NCBI RefSeq assembly: GCF_007860185.1
Contig: NZ_SJPY01000002.1
Coordinates: 589,775-653,774, forward strand
Source of the DNA: Novipirellula aureliae
Lineage (GTDB): Bacteria > Planctomycetota > Planctomycetia > Pirellulales > Pirellulaceae
Length of the DNA stretch: 64,000 nucleotides
Reading direction: 5' to 3'
This document shows positions 45,133 through 54,616 of the stretch, in pieces. Made by a program: the position numbers and the translations under genes. Each line of letters opens with the position of its first letter. Position 1 is the stretch's first letter. The notes beneath the pieces were generated by a model. It searched no databases. It was given only the letters and a program-made list of their open reading frames with translations, and was not told the DNA's origin.

Positions 45133-45796
45133 TCGGCTCGAAACGTCGATGCAGCATCGCCAAATGATCACCGTTCAAAAACACATTGTCAGCGGCGAAC
45201 CACAAGGGCCAGAAGGTTCGTCGTAGCCAACCGTGTTGCTGTCGCTCAGCATCAGCGTACTTGCGTGAAACATAGAAGTCGGTGACAGCGATCGTGCCAC
45301 CGGGTTTCAAAATTCGCTCGGCCGTCGCAATGGCCTCGAACCAATCCGGAATCATGGTCAACGAATAGGAAAACGTCACCACATCCACACTGGCGTCGGG
45401 CAAGTCGACCCTTGTCGCATCGGCTTGCATGATTTCGACATTGGTTATGCCTTCGGAGCCCACCCTTTGCTTAGCGACTTCCAGCAGTGAGGGAGACAAA
45501 TCGACCAAGCACACCCGATCGAGTTGGGTGGTCTGATCGGCGACCGAAAACAGGTTGTGCCCGGTGCCCGCTCCCATGTCGACCCACGTACCGCCCACGG
45601 GCCAATCAATCCAGGTCAACAATTCCGCTCGTCCGTGCAGCAACCGAGCACGGAACGAATCGTAGTCACCCGCTTGGCCCTGATAGAAGTTCTCTAGTCT
45701 CTGCGCGTGCGAGTCTCCTCGCACGGGATGGCAAAGCAAATGCCACAACACACGCAAGTCGGAGCGACGCGAGACGGGCTTGATGACTTCACTCAT
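45035..45796 (-). CDS. btaB: BtaB: N-methyltransferase of betaine-lipid (DGTS) synthesis
   Basis: 253 residues from ATG 45796 (MSEVIKPVSRRSDLRV), which overlaps the btaA stop (ATGA). SAM motif I is TWVDMGAGTGHNLFSVADQT, then VCLVDLSPSLLEVAKQRVGS and ILKPGGTIAVTDFYVSRKY. BtaB trimethylates diacylglyceryl-homoserine to DGTS with three SAM molecules. The C-terminal 'YYLLIARKP' is natural. Coupling to btaA and the order are as in other bacterial bta operons, although some organisms carry a fused protein. Confidence 0.85.
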   Translation of the reverse strand: MSEVIKPVSRRSDLRVLWHLLCHPVRGDSHAQRLENFYQGQAGDYDSFRARLLHGRAELLTWIDWPVGGTWVDMGAGTGHNLFSVADQTTQLDRVCLVDLSPSLLEVAKQRVGSEGITNVEIMQADATRVDLPDASVDVVTFSYSLTMIPDWFEAIATAERILKPGGTIAVTDFYVSRKYADAERQQHGWLRRTFWPLWFAADNVFLNGDHLAMLHRRFEPIRCEERQGSVPYLPLLKAPYYLLIARKPMNDH

Positions 45797-47016
45797 CCTG
45801 CGACTCCCCCACATTCGACCTCACCACAGATGTCCGCGATATAGAAGCTGCCGTACGTGTTGACTCGGTCTCGCGAGTGCAATTCCTTGGCAAGATCGTC
45901 TTCATATCGCAGTCGTTGACCGATAGGGAATGGTTTCCCGTCGCGTCTTACCACTAGCGAGTCGACGAAATCGACCCTCAGTGCAGCACTCCGCCATAGC
46001 ACTCTCGCTTGTGGTGCCGCACGATCGACAATGCTCTGCCATTCCGACGCCAGCAGTGTTGGAAACCGATCGTAGAGCCAATCCATGTGATCAAGCAAAA
46101 TGAACCGTGAGATCTTCCCGCGGTGCCCGCTCAAGAAACCCTCGACCGTGTTGGTATGTGCTTCCACACGATCGACCAATCCATCTTGCAGGCGTGAAAA
46201 ACCATCGGCCGTCAGATACTCGGGACAACAATCCCGCGTGTATCGACCGGTCAAATACACTCGCCAGAAGTAGTTGTCCTTTAGCGACATATGTTTGAAC
46301 ACCGTTTCGATACGGTCCTGGATAAATGTGCCAATGCCACCGGGGTACCCACGATCAATCTGCAGTCGTTGGCTGCGAGGAACGCCAAGCATTGCCATGG
46401 TCGTGTCGCGACGAAGTGCCCACCGCAGCGGTCGAGACCACAACAGATCGTGTACGCCGCGTGATTCATAGATCTCGCTTTGTTGCTGGATCGATTCCGC
46501 CGCCAAGATCTCCGCGATGGCTTCGCTTAGGCCCGGCGGTCGATTGAGATAGCCGTTGATCATCCACGCAAACAGTCCTGCCGTCCCACGAAAATAGAAG
46601 CTATTTCGACGATGCGTTCCATCAAAGAAGTTGATGCGACGATCCCAAACCGCCCGATATTCAGGCATCAATTGGGGGCGGACTGCGTTTCGATAGAGGG
46701 TTGCCCATTTCGGATGCACGCCCTCACCGAAGACCGCAAAGAAATCGTCATAGTCGAGACCACGAATCGCTGCGACCTTCAATTCCAGCAAGGCATTCTG
46801 CAATGGGTTCATGTCGACCGCAAACACGCGACGCGGCGATTGCAACGCATAGTCCAACGCGTTGCAACCTGCCGAAGTGATCACCAAGACCGTGTCGTCT
46901 GCGGTCAGGCGCAGGGCTTCGCGATCGATGCGAGGATCTTCCCAGCACGTGTTGTAGACGAGATTTTTTCGGTGGACGATGGAAAAACATTTGTTACCAA
47001 ACCACTTAGCGACCAT
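45793..47016 (-). CDS. btaA: BtaA: SAM:diacylglycerol 3-amino-3-carboxypropyl transferase
   Basis: 407 residues from ATG 47016 (MVAKWFGNKCFSIVHRKNLV). DUF3419 signature LVYNTCWEDPRIDREALRL, TVLVITSAGCNALDYAL (SAM site) and VFAVDMNPLQNALLELKVAA. BtaA moves the aminocarboxypropyl group of SAM to diacylglycerol, the first step to the phosphorus-free betaine lipid DGTS that can replace phospholipids in phosphate starvation. 55 bp after the metallophosphoesterase gene, same strand. Confidence 0.9.
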   Translation of the reverse strand: MVAKWFGNKCFSIVHRKNLVYNTCWEDPRIDREALRLTADDTVLVITSAGCNALDYALQSPRRVFAVDMNPLQNALLELKVAAIRGLDYDDFFAVFGEGVHPKWATLYRNAVRPQLMPEYRAVWDRRINFFDGTHRRNSFYFRGTAGLFAWMINGYLNRPPGLSEAIAEILAAESIQQQSEIYESRGVHDLLWSRPLRWALRRDTTMAMLGVPRSQRLQIDRGYPGGIGTFIQDRIETVFKHMSLKDNYFWRVYLTGRYTRDCCPEYLTADGFSRLQDGLVDRVEAHTNTVEGFLSGHRGKISRFILLDHMDWLYDRFPTLLASEWQSIVDRAAPQARVLWRSAALRVDFVDSLVVRRDGKPFPIGQRLRYEDDLAKELHSRDRVNTYGSFYIADICGEVECGGVAG

Positions 47017-47071
47017 TGATTCTTCTTGATGACGAGGTTGAGATGTTTGTGAGTGAAAGCCCTCGACTCCC

Positions 47072-47974
47072 TCAGGCAGCACATTCTTCAGAGAGGCGTT
47101 TGCGAACCGCAACCGTTAATGGTTGTGGTTCAATCGGCAACTGACAGTCGCTTTTTTGCGACATCGATTTTTTAGGCAAATCCAAGACCCTGTCTTCAGC
47201 GTATCGCTGAACCAGCCGAATCTGACCATCATGCCGTTCGACTAAGCCAGTGCAGTTTTCCACCCAATCGCCCGTGTTGCAGTACCACATGGAATCGGAA
47301 GCGATAATGTCAGGCGTGTGGATGTGTCCGCAAATCACTCCATCGCAGTGACTCGTACGAGCGTGAGCCATAATTTTAGATTCATAGTTACTGACAAACT
47401 TAATGCATCGCTTCACACGATCTTTCAGCAACGCGCACACACCGTAAGGATTGGTCGGATGTTCCGATTCGCCGCGTTTCGAGCATCTCCATCGGTGGAG
47501 GCGTCGATTCAAACTTAGGCAACCGTCATAAAAAGCGGATGACCCCTTTGACGCCCACTGAGCATTGGATTCCACACAATCAAAAAGATCACCATGCGTC
47601 ACTAGAAATCGCCAACCTTGGGATGTAACGAACACGAATTCATTTGCGATCCTCAGTCCCTGGTTCTCACTCATCAGCCCGGATCGAAAAAGAGGGTTAC
47701 GCAAAAAAGCGTCATGATTTCCAGGAACGTAGAAGAGCTGAGTGCCTTGACGAGACCAACTCATCAGATGAGCGATGACCTCGTTGCATTCGGCCGACCA
47801 ATGCCAAGCGGTGTTGAATTTCCAAGCATCGATGAAGTCACCGACCAAGTAGACAGCCTCGGGTGAAAACCTCTGTAAGAACGCGAGGAACTCACTTGCC
47901 TGCGAATGTTTGCACCCCAGATGCACATCGCTCACCATGAGTGTCCGGATTGGTTCTGCGGTTGCTCGATCCAT
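47072..47974 (-). CDS. Calcineurin-like metallophosphoesterase, PlcP/LpxH-like
   Basis: 300 residues from ATG 47974, preceded by GGGAAG. All metal-binding motifs are present: MVSDVHLG, LVGDFIDAWKF, YVPGNHDAF, LVTHGDLFD and VICGHIHTPD. LpxH-type UDP-diacylglucosamine hydrolases and the phospholipase PlcP share this pattern. Because it heads an operon with btaA and btaB, a PlcP role (release of diacylglycerol from phospholipids to feed BtaA) is more likely than lipid A synthesis. This is inference from context. The longer upstream frame has no good start. Confidence 0.7.
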   Translation of the reverse strand: MDRATAEPIRTLMVSDVHLGCKHSQASEFLAFLQRFSPEAVYLVGDFIDAWKFNTAWHWSAECNEVIAHLMSWSRQGTQLFYVPGNHDAFLRNPLFRSGLMSENQGLRIANEFVFVTSQGWRFLVTHGDLFDCVESNAQWASKGSSAFYDGCLSLNRRLHRWRCSKRGESEHPTNPYGVCALLKDRVKRCIKFVSNYESKIMAHARTSHCDGVICGHIHTPDIIASDSMWYCNTGDWVENCTGLVERHDGQIRLVQRYAEDRVLDLPKKSMSQKSDCQLPIEPQPLTVAVRKRLSEECAA

Positions 47975-48273
47975 GATCACTTCCCTTTTTTTCAAAGACA
48001 CGACGTACAATGACGCTCGCTTGAATCCTGAAGTCTTTCCGGATCGTATCACTCGCTTGTGTCGATCCCATGAAGGTTCAACACAGGTTTTGGTAAGTTT
48101 CCAGTATGCGGGAAGCGGTCTCTTCAGCCCTTGTCGAAGTGGACCATCCCTCTTGCAGCGGAAGAGCGGACTTCTCATGCTGACCATTCAACTTGATCGT
48201 CTCCGGCAACGATCCGAATCTGCCGACGCGGCACCGCCCGAATCCGAAGCCAAATTCTTTAGAAAGTCTCACT

Positions 48274-49029
48274 ATGTCGTTTAGAACCAACGGAAGGTAC
48301 GATCTTGTCATCTGTGACATTGACGGCTGCCTATCACCGGAATCACACGCCCCGATCAATATTTTGGGACTGTCGAAGATCGCCGAGCACAATCGGCGTG
48401 CGATTCAAAATCGCGATCGGCCTGTCGTTACGCTCTGTAGTGGCAGACCGATTGGCTTTGTCGAGTGTCTCTGTCGGCTGATCCAAAACACGCTGGTTCC
48501 CTGTATCGGGGAAAACGGCGTCTGGCTCTGGCGTCCGGCCGACAACTCGTTCGAATGCGATCCGTCTATTTCTGACGAGCATCTCGAAGCCGTTCATGAG
48601 GCACGGAAGCTTCTTCGGTCGCTCTATCAGTCGAGTGGGGTGATTCAGCAGCCGGGAAAATCCGCGTCAGTGGCACTTTATCATCCCGACACGGCGTATC
48701 TACGGTCCATTGTGCCGACCATTGCCGAGGAGTTTCAGAAACGGAACTGGCCAATACGCGTTTCGATGACGTGGCTCTACATCAATTGCGATCTTCAGCA
48801 CATTAACAAGGCGACGGCGATCGATCGGCTGATGATTCAGACGGGATTTGAACGGGAACGAACAGCAGGGATCGGCGATACGATGGGTGATCGGTTTATC
48901 GCGGAGCGTGTTTCGTGGTTCGGGTGTCCAGCGAATTCCGAAGCCGAAATGAAGGGGACAGCCGACTATGTTTCGCCACACGACGAAGTGGAAGGCGTCC
49001 TGGATATTCTTAGGGAATTAGAAGGATAA
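48274..49029 (+). CDS. HAD-superfamily phosphatase (Cof/sucrose-phosphatase-like)
   Basis: 251 residues from ATG 48274 (MSFRTNGRYDLVICDIDGCL). Motif I is DLVICDIDGCLSPE, the Thr of motif II is in VVTLCSGRPIGF, and AGIGDTMGDRFIAE is motif IV; a C2-type cap lies between. Likely hydrolyses a sugar phosphate. Divergent from the metallophosphoesterase gene, 300 bp apart, and on the same strand as the downstream glycosyltransferase. Confidence 0.8.
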   Translation: MSFRTNGRYDLVICDIDGCLSPESHAPINILGLSKIAEHNRRAIQNRDRPVVTLCSGRPIGFVECLCRLIQNTLVPCIGENGVWLWRPADNSFECDPSISDEHLEAVHEARKLLRSLYQSSGVIQQPGKSASVALYHPDTAYLRSIVPTIAEEFQKRNWPIRVSMTWLYINCDLQHINKATAIDRLMIQTGFERERTAGIGDTMGDRFIAERVSWFGCPANSEAEMKGTADYVSPHDEVEGVLDILRELEG

Positions 49030-49078
49030 CTTTCGCTTCTCGAAACCATTGCGATTCCCGATGGTATCGGGCACAACC

Positions 49079-49186
49079 GCACGGACGGACGCACGCACGC
49101 ACGCACGGACGGACGGGCGGGCGGACGGGCGGACGGGCGGACGGGCGGACGGGCGGACGGGCGGGCGGACGGGCGGACGGGCGGAT
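49079..49186. repeat. GC-rich tetranucleotide microsatellite
   Basis: About 108 bp of (GCAC)/(GGAC)/(GGGC) units on the plus strand: first ACGGACGGACGCACGCACGC, then alternating GGGCGGAC units. It lies between the HAD and glycosyltransferase genes, about 50 bp after the HAD stop. All three frames stay open across it on the minus strand. Confidence 0.9.
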
Positions 49187-49347
49187 GCAATGGTGAAAAG
49201 GGAGGGAGCCCCCCCGAGAACTCGTCGCATTTTCCCACAGCCGCTACAATCGGAACGACCCGAAAAGTCGGCGACAAAGTTACGTTGGCTTCCTCCGGTT
49301 AGGCTTATTAAAATGGCCAAGGTTCGTTTGCTAAGCCAAGTTTAACT

Positions 49348-50256
49348 GTGACGAAGCGGTTGTCTGAAAACCGTCATGCCGCCCATTTGAATCCGCACAC
49401 TGAGCCTGATATGCCAACCGACACCATCTTTGACGAGTCCACTTCCGAGTGGGCGATCGATTCGATTGATTCGATTGATTCTACGGGAGACGTGATTCGG
49501 CGAACGGAGAGCACTCTTGAACTGCTGGCCGACGCAATCAATTCCGCTTCAGAAGTCAGGCCACTGAACCGCTACGACATATCGATTCTCATACCGGTCT
49601 ACAACGAACGCGAAACATTGCCACAGGTTCTCAAGCGAATCGATCAAGTCATGCCGACTTCGACCGAGACGATCATCGTGGATGATGGAAGTACGGATGG
49701 AACCCGCGAGTGGCTGTTGAACTTACCCGAGCGTGCGAACCGCAAAGTCATTTGCCGTGGACGCAATCACGGAAAGGGATCAGCCGTACGATTAGCGATT
49801 CGCCATAGTCGAGGCGGCATTGTTGCAATACAAGATGCCGACTTAGAATACGACCCCGCAAACCTGCTGAGAGTCGTATGGCCGATTCTTGATGGAGATG
49901 CCGAGGTCGTTTACGGGTCTCGCTACTTGCAGCATTCCTCCGATCCATCTCTGATGCATCGACTTGGTAATTGGCTATTGACCAGGGCGAGCAACATGAC
50001 GACAGGACTTCGGTTGACCGATATGGAAACCTGTCACAAGGCGTTTGATGGCGACCTCATCCGCTCGATTGCCTTGAAAGAATGTCGTTTTGGTTTCGAA
50101 CCGGAAATCACTGCGAAAATCGCAGCACGCGATGTCGGAATCTTAGAAGTTCCGACTCAATACGAAGGTCGAAGCAATACAGAAGGGAAGAAAATCGGTT
50201 GGCGAGACGCCGCTTCGGCGATAGCTTGTATGTGGCGTTACCGCCACGGTGAATGA
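49348..50256 (+). CDS. GT2 family glycosyltransferase (dolichyl-phosphate mannosyltransferase-like)
   Basis: 302 residues from GTG 49348; ATG 49411 (MPTDTIFDES) is an equal alternative. From residue ~75: YDISILIPVYNERETLPQVL, ETIIVDDGSTDGTREWL, GKGSAVRLAIRHSRGGIVAI and QDADLEYDP (DxD-like metal site), then TDMETCHKAF and RFGFEPEITAKIA. No membrane helix at the C-terminus, so a soluble DPM1/GtrB-like enzyme acting on polyprenyl-phosphate is likely. Near bta genes it might also glycosylate a lipid. Confidence 0.85.
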   Translation: MTKRLSENRHAAHLNPHTEPDMPTDTIFDESTSEWAIDSIDSIDSTGDVIRRTESTLELLADAINSASEVRPLNRYDISILIPVYNERETLPQVLKRIDQVMPTSTETIIVDDGSTDGTREWLLNLPERANRKVICRGRNHGKGSAVRLAIRHSRGGIVAIQDADLEYDPANLLRVVWPILDGDAEVVYGSRYLQHSSDPSLMHRLGNWLLTRASNMTTGLRLTDMETCHKAFDGDLIRSIALKECRFGFEPEITAKIAARDVGILEVPTQYEGRSNTEGKKIGWRDAASAIACMWRYRHGE

Positions 50257-50294
50257 TCGGCGCCGGCGAAGTATGGCGACAATCGAAAGTTGCG

Positions 50295-50858
50295 TTAGCC
50301 GTTGCCCGGCAAGGACCGCTTGAATTGCGGTGTTTCGCTCGGCGGAATCTCGATGTCATGCTCCTCTTGAAATCGCCGTCGATCGACTGCAGATGCGTAG
50401 TAGCGTAGCCAGGTGTCATTGTCTTCGATGCACCGCCACTCCAGAAATTGGCCCCGTGTTGCCAACTTCTTTTCACACGATGGCAAGATATCACGGTAGA
50501 TAATCTTATAGAGTTCACGATCGTTCAAATGGTCCGTAAACCGCAACACGATTTGCTGAGAGAACAAACGATCGACCGTATTGGCCAGCAATCGTGGCAA
50601 CGCTGCATCGGAAACGCTTTCAGGTGCTGGCAATTGCATCGGAGGATCGAACCAATCCGAGATCGCTAACGCCGGCGCACGCTCCCACGCCAACATCGAA
50701 GCGAGGTACTCGTTTTCGGTCTGCAGTGGCATCCGTTGCAACGCGAACCCTTCAACCGAGTCATCTCGATACGGTTCAAGTTCATCACGTAGGCGGGCAT
50801 TGGCCAACATCAAGTCGACTTCATCGACCACGGGGCGGCTCGTCTCGCTCATGTCCAT
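50295..50858 (-). CDS. Hypothetical protein, 187 residues
   Basis: Soluble protein MDMSETSRPVVDEVDLMLAN ... ending SETPQFKRSLPGNG. The N-terminal half is acidic and helical (ENEYLASMLAWERAPALAIS), followed by VDRLFSQQIVLRFTDHLNDR and YRDILPSCEKKLATRGQFLE. No family recognised, but base composition and the long frame support it as real. Convergent with the glycosyltransferase gene, 38 bp apart. Confidence 0.6.
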   Translation of the reverse strand: MDMSETSRPVVDEVDLMLANARLRDELEPYRDDSVEGFALQRMPLQTENEYLASMLAWERAPALAISDWFDPPMQLPAPESVSDAALPRLLANTVDRLFSQQIVLRFTDHLNDRELYKIIYRDILPSCEKKLATRGQFLEWRCIEDNDTWLRYYASAVDRRRFQEEHDIEIPPSETPQFKRSLPGNG

Positions 50859-51021
50859 AGATAGGAAGGCCTAAGGTCAAGTATTTTCAGAAATTCAGTA
50901 ATCAGCATGATCTACACACTGGCGATGGTCCAATCCGTCGCCGTGCGGTGCCCAACATTCGCTGGTCACATTATCGATAGTATCCATTGGGGCGCGTCAC
51001 TCAACTTGGTATTTAGCCAAA

Positions 51022-51222
51022 ATGGGTTTTTCTTTCGAAAAACAGCGAACCGGTCCTCACCTGATCGTTACGAGCGGAACGTTTTATCAAGAATGGATCG
51101 CCATGACGGTCGATCGAGGCCATAAACTTGACATCTCGGTCTCAAAAGGCAATAAACTGCGACTTGTCGCTCTGCACCGAAACAAACTCAAACAAACGAC
51201 CACGACGTACAAAGCATGCTAG
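51022..51222 (+). CDS. Possible 66-residue protein overlapping the next gene
   Basis: MGFSFEKQRTGPHLIVTSGT ... LKQTTTTYKAC. Its stop TAG lies over the ATG of the next gene, an arrangement that fits coupling. Composition is plausible but no family or signal is visible, and the 160 bp before it hold no gene. Confidence 0.3.
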   Translation: MGFSFEKQRTGPHLIVTSGTFYQEWIAMTVDRGHKLDISVSKGNKLRLVALHRNKLKQTTTTYKAC

Positions 51223-51953
51223 ACACCAATGCCTTCGCGGATGCCACGCTCGACCCTCCTGGAAAAATCGCCGTCATCGGTGCGGGCCCCATTGGGATCG
51301 AGGCGGCTCTCTACGGTCGATTCTTGGGCTACGACGTGACGCTCTATGAAGCTGCGGAAATCGGACATTCGATGCGTGGACGGCTCGAGGAACCGTTCCC
51401 GATGATGCCGCACGACGCACTATCACCATTGGCCATCGCTGCGATCGAAGCCCAATCGGGCGAGAAACTACCGCTGGCGTTACCGATGACGTACGGGCAA
51501 TGGATCGACCAAGCCCTCATGAAATTAGTCGACGGCGATCTACTAAGAGGCCGCCTCAAAACACACTCTCGAGTCACTCGAATTGAATTGTTGCCCCTTG
51601 ACGTCGAAGGCTCTCCAGACGAGGACAGCGATCCCGAAGAGGATACGGAACGAGGCGATATCCCACCCGATTTCCGTCTTTGGATCCGTTCACAAGACGA
51701 TCCAGCAAAAGTGGATGCGGGCCTTTCGATTGAGACCGAATCGGTCATCGTGGCGACGGGGGCGAATTGCGATATCGAGTGCGAGTTCCATCCGCCGTTG
51801 GAGTATTTCTTTCGCCTTGGTGAGGCATCCGCTGCAACGGGCGACGAAAGCCCCAGCGATTATCTCGCAAGATGTCGCCGCGAAATCACGAGAGTGTTTG
51901 CCAACCTAGGTGGCCGAGCCGATTTGGATCTGTATCGGCCTCGGCGTGTTTAG
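51216..51953 (+). CDS. FAD/NAD(P)-binding oxidoreductase-like protein
   Basis: 245 residues from ATG 51216. GKIAVIGAGPIGIEAALYGR is a dinucleotide-binding Rossmann motif, followed by GYDVTLYEAAE with the acidic residue that binds FAD ribose, and SVIVATGANCDIECEF is the ATG motif of flavoprotein oxidoreductases. The protein is short (typical relatives are 350-450 residues) and ends in RPRRV just before a G-rich repeat, so a C-terminal part may be missing. An acidic insert (DEDSDPEEDTERG) interrupts the middle. Confidence 0.7.
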   Translation: MLDTNAFADATLDPPGKIAVIGAGPIGIEAALYGRFLGYDVTLYEAAEIGHSMRGRLEEPFPMMPHDALSPLAIAAIEAQSGEKLPLALPMTYGQWIDQALMKLVDGDLLRGRLKTHSRVTRIELLPLDVEGSPDEDSDPEEDTERGDIPPDFRLWIRSQDDPAKVDAGLSIETESVIVATGANCDIECEFHPPLEYFFRLGEASAATGDESPSDYLARCRREITRVFANLGGRADLDLYRPRRV

Positions 51954-52028
51954 GGGGCAGGGTTCTAGGGGGCGGGTTTTAGGGCGTGGGGTTCTAGGGC
52001 GTGTGCTTTTCGGGCGTGTGGCTCCAGG
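51953..52028. repeat. Degenerate G-rich tandem repeat (about 15-16 bp unit)
   Basis: Four to five imperfect copies of TTCTAGGGCGTGGGG-like units follow the flavoprotein stop and lead into the 3' end of the convergent esterase-like gene. Confidence 0.7.
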
Positions 52029-52036
52029 ACACGTCG

Positions 52037-53314
52037 CTACAGGTCAACGGCAAAGCAATAGAGTTCACTCGCGAGACTTGGATCGAAATCGTTGTCACAG
52101 CAAACCCAAAGCGTGCGTCGCCCGTCAGCAAGTGGTTTCCCCCAGCACATGCCTTCGGGTTTTTCGGTAGCCAAATCGCCGCCAAGACCAAATTCGGGAT
52201 CGAGCAGATCGATAAACAACTGCTTCGCCACCGGGATCGTGCCCTCCGGAAGTTCACCTGCCTTCATTGACTCGACAGCCGAAAGATCCGTGGCATTTGA
52301 GATATCGACCAAGAAAATATTTTTATGCTTCGCTAGTTTCCCGCTGTGATAGTCACGCTCGAGCACCAAAAATCGCGATTCATCCACCGCCAAAATCTCA
52401 CTCACTCCCAACGAAGGTTCCTCGAGTGGATAATCAATCTCAAAGGTATTTTTGACGACGGGATTGGAAGCGGACAGATCACTCGAATCCATCACAAGCC
52501 ACCGGCAATGCGTTCCAAAACACATGCCATTTTCGATCGTTCCGTCCTGCACAAGCGAGCTTTGGGGAACCGCGACGACCCGGTTTCCACTAGGCGTCAA
52601 GGCAACACCTTCCAATCCTCGATTCGAAGCAATTCCAGTATGGGAACGTCCACTTTCGGGTAGCATGTAGCGAAACCGCTGGGGTAGTTGAATTTCCGAT
52701 TCGATGCGTCCTGAGCGGTTTGCGATTACCAAATGGGGACCATACTCATCACTCACAAGCAGCGATCCGTCGGCTAGAAAACGAAGACCTTCGGGATCCA
52801 TTGCGGTCCATTTTTCGCGTCCGTCTTTACTGCGTAGATCTTTCTGGTGAGCGGTTAAAGAGCCGACAACCGATTCGCCCGCAAGATTCGAAAACATCGT
52901 TGTCGAAACGAGATTGAACGTGATCTTTTTGGTTGAGGAGTCGACGGTGAGATCCACCTCGTGAAACCGGCAGGGGTAGGAGACTTTCCCATCACCTGCC
53001 CCCCGATCCGCTAGAAGCAGGAATCGGTCGCCCGTGCCTGTGTACTCCATCGCCGACAGGCCCCCAAGAAAATCGGCATAGGAGCCATCTTCAAGCTTTT
53101 CATCCAAGCCACTGGCATCGCGAATATGACCGTCCAGGCGCAGGACACCAATGAGTTCAATTGGTTGAGAGGACGCTTTTGAAGCTGTTTTCGCGGCAAC
53201 CAAGCGATTCTCTGCCGCCAATGCAGGCCTGGCAAACGGCACGACCAACAACATGAAAACCCATACGGAGTTCATCCAAACTGACTTCATCGTCATCGAC
53301 TGTTTCCTATTCAA
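52037..53314 (-). CDS. Secreted esterase-like/phytase-like beta-propeller protein
   Basis: 425 residues. A Sec signal peptide (SVWVFMLLVVPFARPALAAE) precedes a domain of about 370 residues with the pattern of the 'esterase-like activity of phytase' family: GLSAMEYTGTGDRFLLLADR, MDPEGLRFLADGSLLVSDEY, GLEGVALTPSGNRVVAVPQS, KPEGMCWGKPLADGRRTLWV and CDNDFDP. Probably a beta-propeller that hydrolyses a phosphate or other ester in the periplasm; substrate unknown. Start at the first Met; the internal Met7 or Met9 are alternatives. Confidence 0.8.
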   Translation of the reverse strand: MNRKQSMTMKSVWMNSVWVFMLLVVPFARPALAAENRLVAAKTASKASSQPIELIGVLRLDGHIRDASGLDEKLEDGSYADFLGGLSAMEYTGTGDRFLLLADRGAGDGKVSYPCRFHEVDLTVDSSTKKITFNLVSTTMFSNLAGESVVGSLTAHQKDLRSKDGREKWTAMDPEGLRFLADGSLLVSDEYGPHLVIANRSGRIESEIQLPQRFRYMLPESGRSHTGIASNRGLEGVALTPSGNRVVAVPQSSLVQDGTIENGMCFGTHCRWLVMDSSDLSASNPVVKNTFEIDYPLEEPSLGVSEILAVDESRFLVLERDYHSGKLAKHKNIFLVDISNATDLSAVESMKAGELPEGTIPVAKQLFIDLLDPEFGLGGDLATEKPEGMCWGKPLADGRRTLWVCCDNDFDPSLASELYCFAVDL

Positions 53315-54616
53315 CTTTTATCTGGCATCGCTGACCAAAATACGTTCTTAGTCGCGCGGCGGAATTCTAGAAAGACAGAGCTCGATTTCGATTGAGATCT
53401 CATGAAGAAACAATGAAGTTTTCTTGAACGACGTCCCGGGACCATTCCATTTGCTCCATTTGCCTGTTGCATTTTTGCAATCTAGCCGTAGGCGTGGTGA
53501 AATCCCAAAACGGCGAAATTGTCAATAAACCAAGAAAAGCAAGAAAAGCGATCGAAGCGATTTGGAATTGGCTTATGCGGAACCTTCGCTCGTAAGCGTA
53601 CCGCGACGGCTCGGCAAATCAGACAGATGCCCGAAGAATCCAATCCTAATCGCGGATCGGACGGGAATGCGTGATGATGGAGGTCAATGAAAAACAAATC
53701 CCTGACTTGTTTAGCGAATTGCGTCGCGACCCCGAATGGTCCCTACCGACCCGGTTACAGATCGCGGCTTGGCCCGTCATCGCAGCCGCCGTACGGCTGA
53801 TCATGAGCTACGGCCTATTGGTTTATCAACGCAATGAGATTTCTCAGATGCAAACCGTTGATAGGAAAACGCAAGCCACCGTTGTTGCGACGAACATTCG
53901 CGTAAGTCAGCTTGATTGGTAGAAATGGTTTGCGAACACGCTCGGGAGCCCCCTTGGTCGGAAGTGACTCCAATCTCTGCAATGGTTAAGGGTGGATGGA
54001 AACCGGAGCAGGCTTGTGCCGATCCGACGGTGTCAAGTTCGCCAACCTTGACCAAGACGGTGAACTCTGGTTCGGAACGTTTGGCGGTTTGTGCCGGATG
54101 AGAGACAGCAATTCACTCGATGGCGAGAAGACCTACCGAATCCACCTTCCAGCTAACCTTCGAGCTAACCTTCGAGCCAAACGATTTTGGGACAGAACGA
54201 TTTCCGATAACCAGACATGTTCGACGTAGCAAAATTGGACTGATTTTCTTTGGGGGCAAGCGTGCAACCGCAACTCAGATAACAATCCTTGCCCTCTGGT
54301 TTTATCAGTCCGCTTTTCCCTGGCTTCCTAGCCGGTTAAGATTGGCTACATCGGAAGGATCGCGCCGATGTTTGTTGGCGGGCGGTGACAGGTACTCCAG
54401 ACCGAATCGTCGTCGGTGGCCGAATTGTCGTCGGATTTGTGACGATAGCAGAGAAGACGCGGATGTGGCATCCGACGGCAACATCGACAGCATCCTGGGG
54501 TGGAATGCTCCGACCACTTAAAGAAGTGGCAACCTTGGCAATACAAAACAGTGGCTTATGAAACATGAAGCTACAGAACGCTCTCCGGCTAGGATTCAAC
54601 ATCAAAGGTAGTCATC
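53315..54616. other. 1.3-kb stretch without a convincing gene
   Basis: Several short open frames occur. The plus frame from about 53674 (MEVNEKQIPDLFSELRRDPE) to 53922 and the frame around 54020-54110 (VKFANLDQDGELWFGTFGGL) have a protein-like look and could be remnants, but they are interrupted. A short direct repeat AGCTAACCTTCG lies at about 54150-54172. Confidence 0.3.

Noticed and set aside
47072-48187. Longer version of the metallophosphoesterase starting at 48187
   Set aside because: The extra 71 residues have no family match and the start at 47974 has a good ribosome binding site.
49018-49345. Open frames of Arg/Pro/Ala repeats across the microsatellite
   Set aside because: Low-complexity translation of a tetranucleotide repeat.
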